Below, piece by piece: positions 1 through 5,412 of a DNA stretch of 10,439 nt (its first letter is position 1; each line of letters starts with the position of its first letter). The translations under genes were made by a program, and so were the position numbers. The notes beneath the pieces are model-generated. The model was not told where the DNA came from, searched no databases, and saw only the letters and a list, made by a program, of their open reading frames with translations. The stretch lies in the NCBI GenBank assembly GCA_016302165.1, contig JAEDOD010000063.1:1-10439 (forward strand). Reading direction: 5' to 3'. This DNA comes from Sphaerochaetaceae bacterium (GTDB lineage: Bacteria; Spirochaetota; Spirochaetia; Sphaerochaetales; Sphaerochaetaceae).

Positions 1-988
1 TGTAGACCTCTCCTGTCCAGGCTGGTCTGTCATACCAGTACATGGAAACCTTAACATCGTCGCCATACTTCTTGACGGATGGAAGATCCTCGATCTCCTT
101 TAAGCAGCTCTTGTAGGTCTCGCCAGCTGTCATTCTTCTGTCGATGGAGATTGCGCAGCTGTCTGCTACAGCACAGCGGGAAGGGGAAGTATAGAAGATC
201 TGGCTTGTTGTACAGGTGCCTCTGCCAAGGAACCTTGCATCCTCGTAGTGGTCAGGGTTGTACTTAGGATCAAGCATCTTCACCAGTCCCTTGATCTCCA
301 CGCTGTCGTCAGCAGGATTCTCGTTGAGGGCCCTTACGTCCTGGAGGATGTCAGCCATCTTGTAGATAGCGTTGTCTCCTCTCTCCGGAGCTGAACCGTG
401 GCAGCTTACGCCCTTCACGTCAACCCTGATCTCCATCCTTCCCCTGTGGCCGCGGTAGATTCCGCCGTCTGTAGGCTCTGTGGAGATGACGAACTCTGGA
501 ACGATCTTGTCTACATTGTAGATGTACTGCCAGCACATGCCGTCGCAGTCCTCTTCCTGGACAGAGCCCACAACCATGATTTTATATCCCTCTGGAATAA
601 GTCCCAGGTCCTTCATGATCTTGGCGCCATAGGTTGCGGAAGCCATGCCTCCTTCCTGGTCGCTGCCGCCACGGCCATAGATGATCTTATCTGTCTCGTA
701 TCCCTTATATGGATCAGCTTCCCAGTTGTTGATGTTTCCGATGCCTACAGTGTCGATATGGCTGTCGATGGCGATGATCTTGTCTCCCTCGCCCATCCAT
801 CCGATTACGTTTCCGAGACCGTCGATCTCAACCTTGTCATAGCCAAGCTTCTCCATCTCTTCCTTTATTCTGTAAACGACGCCCTTCTCTTCACAGCTCT
901 CTGAAGGAATTGCAATCATATCCCTCAGAAACTTTGTCATTGCAGGGCCGTAGGCTTCTGCAGCTTTCTTAATTGCAGCGTAATCCAT
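1..988 (-). CDS. ygeY: YgeY-like M20 family hydrolase (putative selenium metabolism hydrolase), C-terminus off the left edge
   Basis: Reads from ATG at 988 without a stop to the window edge, giving 329 residues; the family usually runs to about 400 or more, so the C-terminus is missing. GGAGG at about 994-998 fixes the start. M20 metallopeptidase-fold features are visible: SHIDT at residues 76-80 (His77, Asp79), GRGGSDQEGG at 105-114 (Asp110, bridging metal ligand), QEED at 144-147 (catalytic Glu145 and metal-binding Glu146) and STE at 169-171. The stretch RGHRGRMEIR (179-188), VSCHGSAPERGDNA (194-207) and TSPSRCAVADSC (267-278) strongly resembles YgeY. M20 enzymes hydrolyse amide bonds with one or two Zn ions; the YgeY substrate is not firmly known to me. 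In Escherichia coli ygeY lies with ygeW, ygeX and hyuA, a cluster tied to selenium and anaerobic purine breakdown. The final metal-ligand histidine must lie beyond the edge. Family call is firm; exact function is not. Confidence 0.9.
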   Translation of the reverse strand, partial: MDYAAIKKAAEAYGPAMTKFLRDMIAIPSESCEEKGVVYRIKEEMEKLGYDKVEIDGLGNVIGWMGEGDKIIAIDSHIDTVGIGNINNWEADPYKGYETDKIIYGRGGSDQEGGMASATYGAKIMKDLGLIPEGYKIMVVGSVQEEDCDGMCWQYIYNVDKIVPEFVISTEPTDGGIYRGHRGRMEIRVDVKGVSCHGSAPERGDNAIYKMADILQDVRALNENPADDSVEIKGLVKMLDPKYNPDHYEDARFLGRGTCTTSQIFYTSPSRCAVADSCAISIDRRMTAGETYKSCLKEIEDLPSVKKYGDDVKVSMYWYDRPAWTGEVY

Positions 989-1045
989 AGATATCCTCCG
1001 TAAAACTTCTCAATTATTTCAGGCTTCCTCTCGCCTTACACCCAT

Positions 1046-1074
1046 ATGCTAATCGGGTTTTCACCATTTGTAAA
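1046..1074 (-). promoter_or_regulatory. Candidate sigma-70-type promoter for the YgeY-like gene
   Basis: On the minus strand TTTACA (1074-1069) is followed after 17 nt by TAGCAT (1051-1046). This matches the -35 consensus at 5 of 6 and the -10 consensus at 4 of 6 positions, with ideal spacing. Transcription would start near 1039, leaving a leader of about 50 nt before the ATG at 988. It is a pattern match only, but its position just downstream of the TGTTGCA repeats (1082-1101) is consistent with a regulated promoter. Confidence 0.35.
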
Positions 1075-1081
1075 CAAAAAA

Positions 1082-1101
1082 TGTTGCATTTTGTTGCAAC
1101 A
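1082..1101. promoter_or_regulatory. TGTTGCA direct repeat with palindromic second copy, candidate regulator binding site
   Basis: TGTTGCA occurs at 1082-1088 and again at 1092-1098, start to start exactly 10 bp, about one helical turn. The second copy is part of a perfect 10-bp palindrome, TGTTGCAACA (1092-1101). The element sits in the 205-bp gap between the divergent YgeY-like gene and the chromate-type transporter pair, immediately upstream of the candidate minus-strand -35. Such an arrangement fits a dimeric regulator contacting one face of the DNA. I do not recognise the motif as that of a named regulator. Confidence 0.35.
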
Positions 1102-1193
1102 GTACTCTGTCCCCTTATTTCCTAACCAGTGTCCTGTCTTCCACACATTCTCTTTTTCCTCCAATTGAAATATGATTGGGGGCGGAGGAACAT

Positions 1194-1739
1194 ATGCTCT
1201 TTGATCTCTTCATCACCTTTGCAAAGGTGGGCGTAATGACCTTCGGCGGCGGATATGCCATGCTTCCTATTCTCCAGAGGGAAATAGTGGAGAACAAAAG
1301 CTGGGCCACCGAAGAGGATCTTGCAGACTACTATGCCATTGGACAGTGCACTCCAGGCATCATCGCCATCAATACAGCAACCTTTGTAGGAACCAAGCAG
1401 AAGGGAATAATCGGAGGCATAGTTGCTTCCCTGGGAATGGTCTTCCCTTCACTTGTAATCATAACAGCCATTGCAGCCCTTCTTTCAAACTTTGCGGATA
1501 TTCCCCTTGTGCAGCACGCCTTCAGCGGAATCAGGGTTGCTGTGGTTGTCTTAATCTTTAACTCTGTGCTGAAGCTTATCAAAGGCGCCGTGAAAGACTA
1601 TTTTGCCCTTGGCATCTTTCTACTGATACTGCTTCTTGCCCTCTTTACAGATATCGGCACTGTGTACCTGGTAGTCATTTCCGCCATCCTTGGCATAGTT
1701 ATCAACACTATCAGAAAAAGAAAGGAGGCAGAAAAATGA
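1194..1739 (+). CDS. CHR-family (chromate-type) transporter, N-terminal half-size subunit
   Basis: A 181-residue integral membrane protein made of one CHR (chromate transporter) domain. The reading frame is open from a TTG at 1176, but GGAGG at 1184-1188 sits 5 nt before the ATG at 1194, which is the better start. Family hallmarks are TFGGGYAMLP (residues 16-25), QCTPGIIAINTATFVG (51-66), a glycine-rich helix ending in PS (70-86) and SGIRVAVVVLI (111-121), with further hydrophobic segments at about 84-100, 138-151 and 155-171. Short-chain CHR proteins are generally encoded as adjacent pairs thought to assemble with opposite membrane topologies; long-chain ChrA proteins carry both halves fused. 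The next gene overlaps this one by ATGA, which fits that pairing. Chromate or another oxyanion is the usual family inference; no local chromate-resistance partner is seen, so the real substrate is open. Confidence 0.9.
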   Translation: MLFDLFITFAKVGVMTFGGGYAMLPILQREIVENKSWATEEDLADYYAIGQCTPGIIAINTATFVGTKQKGIIGGIVASLGMVFPSLVIITAIAALLSNFADIPLVQHAFSGIRVAVVVLIFNSVLKLIKGAVKDYFALGIFLLILLLALFTDIGTVYLVVISAILGIVINTIRKRKEAEK

Positions 1740-2296
1740 TTTTCCTCTCCCTTTTCTATGAGTTCTTCAAGGCTGGTCTCTTTGCTGTAGGCGGCGGCCT
1801 GGCAACAATTCCATTTCTGAAGGAAATCTCAGCCAAGACCGGGTGGTTCACCCTATCCCAGCTTACAGACATGATTGCTATCTCAGAGTCCACTCCTGGC
1901 CCCATGGGAGTAAACTGCGCAACCTACGTAGGCTTCGAGACAGCAGGAATCCTAGGCTCCATTACAGCCACCATCGGCCTCATTACTCCCAGCGTCATAA
2001 TAATCATCCTGATTTCCAAGATTCTTGAGAAGTTCAGGAACAACAGATATGTGGACGCAGCCTTCTTCGGCCTTAGGGCAGCCAGCGTAGCACTTATTGC
2101 AGAAGCAGGAATCTCAGTTGCAGCCCTTACCTTCGTCAAAAGCGGAAATACGGTGGCGGAGAGAATCAGCTGGCCAGGAATAATACTTGCTCTCGTAATA
2201 CTCTATTTCTCCCGTTACTGCAAATGGACCAAAAAGCTTCACCCTATAGTATTCATACTATTCTCAGCCCTGGTTGGAATCATCTTCTCGCTCTAG
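1736..2296 (+). CDS. CHR-family (chromate-type) transporter, C-terminal half-size subunit
   Basis: A 186-residue membrane protein, the partner of the preceding CHR gene. Its ATG overlaps the upstream TGA as ATGA, and a strong AAAGGAGG (1721-1728) lies 7 nt before it inside the upstream gene, so the two should be translationally coupled. CHR motifs recur in diverged form: FAVGGGLATIPFL (residues 16-28), ESTPGPMGVNCATYVG (51-66), GILGSITATIGLITPS (71-86) and FFGLRAASVALI (110-121), then two C-terminal hydrophobic segments at about 146-158 and 170-186. The second motif carries TPGPMGVN where the first subunit has TPGIIAIN, a typical N-half versus C-half difference. It ends 3 bp before a hairpin terminator, closing the only plus-strand operon in the window. 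Confidence 0.9.
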   Translation: MIFLSLFYEFFKAGLFAVGGGLATIPFLKEISAKTGWFTLSQLTDMIAISESTPGPMGVNCATYVGFETAGILGSITATIGLITPSVIIIILISKILEKFRNNRYVDAAFFGLRAASVALIAEAGISVAALTFVKSGNTVAERISWPGIILALVILYFSRYCKWTKKLHPIVFILFSALVGIIFSL

Positions 2297-2298
2297 AC

Positions 2299-2324
2299 AA
2301 TTGAGGCCCTTCGGGGCCCCAATT
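2299..2324. terminator. UUCG-loop hairpin in the convergent gap, probably a shared bidirectional terminator
   Basis: AATTGAGGCCC (2299-2309), loop TTCG (2310-2313) and GGGCCCCAATT (2314-2324) form an 11-bp stem with one A-C mismatch, closed by C-UUCG-G, the very stable tetraloop. It fills the 28-nt gap between the stops of the plus-strand CHR pair (2296) and the minus-strand protease gene (2325). Neither side has a long U-tract, though AAUUU and AAUUGUCU follow the stem on the plus and minus sides. Termination in both directions is inferred from position and symmetry. Confidence 0.6.
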
Positions 2325-3452
2325 TCATCTTGTCTCATATATTGAAAGAGCTCTATCCATAAGCTCCTTCTCACCTTCCCAGTCACCTTTATATGGATAG
2401 GAGGAGGCTCTTTCTTCAAAGGCCTTGGCTATCACTCCTGCCTTCTTTTCGTCTCCTTCAAAGAGAAGAGCATATGCATATTCTGTCCTCATCACAGTAA
2501 GGAAGGAGCGCATTCCCTTCATGGCATTTATAAGCTTCCTGTCCTTAGCTTCCATTATTCTCTTTCTGTCCACTCCGGTAATGAGATAGATATACAAGAG
2601 GTCCACCTTTTCCAGAGTTACCAGAACCTGTGGCAGGAACGGAGAAGAGACAGCTTCCTCCGCTACTTTTCCAGCCTCCTCTATTCTTCCTTCGTCCAGC
2701 AACCTGGAAGCTCTGTAGGAAAGAGCCGAAGCGCTCATGGAGGAAGAGGCATCATCCTTATCCAATACAGGAAAGAGAGACTCGTCCATATCCTTCAATC
2801 TCATTCCCTGGCCCTGGAGGGCAGCCATCTTCATCTGGCACCAGAAGCATCGCCTTTCCCTTTCACTTTTCCTTATGGCCACTATGTTGCTTCCGTCGTT
2901 ACCGTAGATTAGAGGGATTATGTTCATGGCTCCCAGACCAAAGGCGACGAAGGCTGACATCAAAAGAAATGAAGAAAGGAAGGGAGCAGCCATAAAGGGG
3001 AAGAAAAGGGCGAGGAAAATAAGGGAGGAGAGGAAATTGAATATTGCTCCTCCTGCATTGTATAGAACCACAGGGAAGGTAGGAGAATACTCTGGAGGAG
3101 CCATAAGGCACTGACCTCCAGTTCCTGGAAGGGAATATCTTTTCACTTTCAGCTTCCCTTCCTCCTTCATAATGAGGAAGGATCCCAGGCGATAGGATAT
3201 GAAGGTATATCCTGTAAGGAGACCGAAAAAGAGATGCCCAAGCTCATGGATTGCCATTTCCAGGATAAGCGCCACATACATCAGGGAAATCATCATGAGA
3301 ATGGCAACTATACCTATGAACATGTTCCCTTCGCCTGAGAGAATATAATCCAAGGCTGGAAACATGGAGATTCCAGCTCCTGCACCTATGAACATGAAGA
3401 AGAGGAATGATATTACTGTCCCTCCTCTTCCCTTTCTCTTCTGCTCACTCAT
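2325..3452 (-). CDS. M50 / site-2-protease-like membrane metalloprotease with soluble helical C-terminal domain
   Basis: A 375-residue protein starting at ATG 3452, which overlaps the upstream gene by 8 nt (ATGAGTGA); an in-frame TTG at 3515 would overlap it by 71 nt and is unlikely. No strong ribosome binding site precedes this ATG, so coupling to the upstream gene is likely. Transmembrane segments lie at about 13-33, 45-66 and 135-180. HELGH (residues 69-73) falls at the end of a hydrophobic segment, as in the M50 zinc site. The second M50 motif appears as NIIPLIYGNDG (177-187), with Asp186 the likely third zinc ligand, and YNAGGAIFN (131-139) is also M50-like. No PDZ domain is present. From about 195 the chain is soluble and helical, with a CxxC at 202-205 and repeat-like helices around 243-372 that recall tetratricopeptide folds. 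M50 proteases cut substrates inside membranes; the target is unknown. Confidence 0.78.
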   Translation of the reverse strand: MSEQKRKGRGGTVISFLFFMFIGAGAGISMFPALDYILSGEGNMFIGIVAILMMISLMYVALILEMAIHELGHLFFGLLTGYTFISYRLGSFLIMKEEGKLKVKRYSLPGTGGQCLMAPPEYSPTFPVVLYNAGGAIFNFLSSLIFLALFFPFMAAPFLSSFLLMSAFVAFGLGAMNIIPLIYGNDGSNIVAIRKSERERRCFWCQMKMAALQGQGMRLKDMDESLFPVLDKDDASSSMSASALSYRASRLLDEGRIEEAGKVAEEAVSSPFLPQVLVTLEKVDLLYIYLITGVDRKRIMEAKDRKLINAMKGMRSFLTVMRTEYAYALLFEGDEKKAGVIAKAFEERASSYPYKGDWEGEKELMDRALSIYETR

Positions 3453-4428
3453 TTCCAAACACCATATTGGGGAATATCCTCTCCATCCTTTCGTCGTCAA
3501 ATCTCTTATCAACAAAAGCTGTCACAGCATTTACAGGAGGCTTTCCTTCCAATCTCTTTGACCATCTCCATACAGCCACTCCTGAAACAGCCAGATCTAT
3601 GGAGAAGAAGGCCACAAGTATCCAGGTAAGGGGCTTACCGATTTTTCCAGGAATCCTCTGAATTAAGGAAGAGACCATGGGGAAGATCCTCTTGATCCAA
3701 ACAACTCCAAGTATTCCCCAGAACACAGAATAGAGAAGGCATATCCTTCCATTGATGTTGAAAGGCACATTGCTGTAATCCCAGCTACGGGAACCCAGAA
3801 TCATTTCCTGTCCCCAGGAGCAGACATACTCCAGAACGCTTCCAACCACCATTCCTCCCAAAAAGGAGACCCATTGGCCATGGTTACGGAAACGGTAGAG
3901 AAAGATGGAAAGAAGGGCGGCACCGGCACCATATAGGAAGTTGAAGGGTCCCCAGACCATTCCTCTCCTACTCTCCAGGTATCCATTCTTCAAAAGGCAC
4001 CAGGCCATTTCTATTATGACACCTGCAAAGGAGCCAATGAATATGATCCAGAGAATCTTATAGATGTTGATGCCCTTTGCAAAGGGATTGGTCCTGGATT
4101 CGAAGAGATCGACTTCAGCATTGATCTTTCTCTTCCTAAAGCCTTTTTTTGATGCAGATACTATATCTGCCCATCTACCTGAAAGCTCATCGGAAATATC
4201 GAAGAGAAGCTCATAGGCCTTCAGCACATTCTTCTTGGCACGCTTAAGGGAAGCTTTTCTTCCCTCAACCTCCTTCTCCACCTCCTCAATGCTCCTGTCT
4301 TTCAGAAGGGTCGGGTAGTAGGATTCCATGTCTTCCATGGTCTTCTTGGTCTGGTCAAGAAGGAGCCTGCTCTGCTTCTCCATTTCACCCATGTAGTATA
4401 TGGGCTCTTCCTTCTTCCTTTTACTCAT
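3445..4428 (-). CDS. CmpB-type membrane protein (putative ABC-transporter type IV family) with N-terminal coiled-coil region
   Basis: A 327-residue protein. The frame is open back to an ATG at 4518, but AGGAG ends 5 nt before the ATG at 4426-4428, and the earlier start lies inside the preceding acetyltransferase gene, so 4428 is preferred. Residues 1-115 are hydrophilic, rich in Lys and Glu and probably helical or coiled-coil. Five hydrophobic segments follow at about 124-144, 160-178, 186-203, 229-248 and 268-287. RGMVWGPFNFLYGAG (155-169), the EYVCSW stretch (200-205) and the WDYSNVPFNINGRICLL region (216-232) match the ABC_trans_CmpB family (PF06541), a membrane family whose biochemical role is poorly defined despite its name. 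No ATPase lies in this cluster. Its last 8 nt overlap the start of the M50-like protease gene, which suggests coordinated synthesis of two membrane partners. Confidence 0.75.
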   Translation of the reverse strand: MSKRKKEEPIYYMGEMEKQSRLLLDQTKKTMEDMESYYPTLLKDRSIEEVEKEVEGRKASLKRAKKNVLKAYELLFDISDELSGRWADIVSASKKGFRKRKINAEVDLFESRTNPFAKGINIYKILWIIFIGSFAGVIIEMAWCLLKNGYLESRRGMVWGPFNFLYGAGAALLSIFLYRFRNHGQWVSFLGGMVVGSVLEYVCSWGQEMILGSRSWDYSNVPFNINGRICLLYSVFWGILGVVWIKRIFPMVSSLIQRIPGKIGKPLTWILVAFFSIDLAVSGVAVWRWSKRLEGKPPVNAVTAFVDKRFDDERMERIFPNMVFGNE

Positions 4429-4485
4429 CTTTTCTCCTAGTGGCTGCTCCATATCTCTTAAGTAAGCTCTACCTTCTCTAGAGGC

Positions 4486-4504
4486 AAGCTTATCTAAGCT
4501 TATC
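4486..4504. repeat. 10-bp tandem repeat spanning the acetyltransferase stop codon
   Basis: AAGCTTATC occurs at 4486-4494 and 4496-4504, separated by one T, making nearly two copies of a 10-bp unit. The stop codon of the GNAT gene (4492-4490 on the minus strand) lies inside the downstream copy. Because 10 is not a multiple of 3, losing one unit would shift the frame past this stop. Confidence 0.8.
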
Positions 4505-5062
4505 CTCCACCATTCCATACCAGATTACACTTTTTGGTGGAACAGTATGGGGATTAAGCTCCTTTTCCATCCATACCATATCATACCAGGAGTTGAACTT
4601 ATATCCTGAGGACGGAAAATAGGCTCTCCTTACATATCCTTTCCTTTCATGGAACTTTACGCTTTCATCTGTAAGGTGGGGATCAGGAGAAGAGTGAGGT
4701 GTGGCGATACAGGCCTCCAGCGACAGAAGATTCATCTTCCGGCTCTCTTTCTCCAAGGCGCCAAGGAGAACTGAGCCCAAGCCCCTTCCCCTTTCCTCAC
4801 GCCTGATGTAAATGCTGGTCTCTGCAGACCAGTCGTAGGCAGAGCGCTCCTTGAAGGGGGAAAGATATGCGTAGCCAAGAACTCTTCCATTCTCTTCAGC
4901 CACCAGGAAGGGATATCTCCCTTCCCTTTCCCTGATCCTTTTCTCCATTTCTTCTACAGCTGGAACTTCATACTCGAAGGTTATGGCTGTCTCCAGGACA
5001 TAGGGTCTATAGATATCGACTATCTCCTCTACGTCCTTTAATAGAGCTTCTCTGATTGTCAT
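4490..5062 (-). CDS. GNAT family N-acetyltransferase (MnaT/PAT-like)
   Basis: A 190-residue single-domain GNAT protein predicted to transfer the acetyl group of acetyl-CoA to an amine, in the cytosol. The start overlaps the upstream DUF2200 stop as ATGA. The N-terminus has the usual strand and the IYRPYVLETAITFEYEVP pattern (residues 17-34) of the phosphinothricin/methionine sulfone acetyltransferase-like branch. GYAYLSPFKERSAY (63-76) and AETSIYI (80-86) precede the acetyl-CoA loop RREERGRGLGSVLL (87-100, the R/Q-x-x-G-x-G/A motif). FHERKGYVRRAYF (137-149) and SWYDMVWMEKEL (158-169) complete the fold. Relatives usually end soon after this point; here about 15-20 extra residues follow, ending VEDKLR, and they include an imperfect in-frame copy of the WYDMV segment. 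The natural substrate may be an amino acid derivative or a toxic amine; it cannot be read from sequence. Confidence 0.85.
   Translation of the reverse strand: MTIREALLKDVEEIVDIYRPYVLETAITFEYEVPAVEEMEKRIREREGRYPFLVAEENGRVLGYAYLSPFKERSAYDWSAETSIYIRREERGRGLGSVLLGALEKESRKMNLLSLEACIATPHSSPDPHLTDESVKFHERKGYVRRAYFPSSGYKFNSWYDMVWMEKELNPHTVPPKSVIWYGMVEDKLR
4509..4589. repeat. In-frame 15-bp imperfect direct repeat in the 3' end of the acetyltransferase gene
   Basis: ACCATTCCATACCAG (4509-4523) and ACCATATCATACCAG (4575-4589) match at 13 of 15 positions and lie exactly 66 bp (22 codons) apart, in frame. They encode WYGMV (residues 181-185) and WYDMV (159-163). This suggests the C-terminal extension arose by local duplication, although chance similarity in a short stretch is possible. 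Confidence 0.45.
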
Positions 5063-5412
5063 TCTCTTTCCTTAATCAGGATTTTCTCCATATCCTTTCC
5101 TTTTGCCAGTTCATCCACCATTAGGTCCAGGATCCTCATATCCCTTTCCAGGGGATTCTCTATGTTCTCTACCCTTACAGAGCACACTCTTCCCTTCTTC
5201 TGGAACCTATTGGGATTTGGAGAAGGAGGAGAAGAAAGGAAATCTCCGTAAGTAGTTCCCTTCCTCTCCATCTCTGAAATGTCTTCTTTGGAGTAGCCGA
5301 AGAGATTCTCCACAATTCTCTCAACTTCCTCCCGCCCTTTCCCCTTCCTTTCAGCCTTTGCCACCAGAAGGGAGAAGACACGGGAGAAGGACATGGAATA
5401 GATATCAGCCAA
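5059..5412 (-). CDS. DUF2200 family protein, TTG start
   Basis: A 117-residue protein of unknown function that matches my recollection of the DUF2200 family: IYSMSFSRVFSLLVAKAERKG near the N-terminus (residues 4-24), GYSKEDI (40-46), a PSPNPNRF segment (63-70), CSVRVENIENPLERDMRILD (77-96), then DELAKGKDMEKIL (99-111). The frame is open further upstream inside pepF, but the family begins a few residues before IYSMSF. A TTG at 5410-5412 has a near-perfect GGAGG (5419-5423) 6 nt ahead and gives the expected length, so I choose it; the first ATG at codon 7 would cut into the conserved start. The gene overlaps the pepF stop by 8 nt and the acetyltransferase start by 4 nt. No signal peptide or membrane segment is visible, so the product is probably a small cytosolic protein. 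Confidence 0.82.
   Translation of the reverse strand: MADIYSMSFSRVFSLLVAKAERKGKGREEVERIVENLFGYSKEDISEMERKGTTYGDFLSSPPSPNPNRFQKKGRVCSVRVENIENPLERDMRILDLMVDELAKGKDMEKILIKERE

Noticed and set aside
398..904. Plus-strand open frame of 168 codons opposite the YgeY-like gene
   Set aside because: It lies wholly antisense to a gene with strong M20 motifs, has no ribosome binding site, and its sequence has no recognisable domain.
1171..1176. TATGAT as a -10 element for the CHR operon
   Set aside because: It matches 5 of 6 consensus positions, but the -35 at proper spacing is poor and transcription would begin at the ribosome binding site; no convincing plus-strand promoter was found in 989-1193.
1046..1193. 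Riboswitch or small RNA in the divergent intergenic region
   Set aside because: Apart from the TGTTGCA repeats I see no extended stems or conserved riboswitch-like core; the region looks like an ordinary promoter region.
4429..4518. Longer N-terminus for the CmpB-like protein from ATG 4518
   Set aside because: The extra 30 codons overlap the acetyltransferase gene and lack a good ribosome binding site, whereas AGGAG is well placed before 4428.
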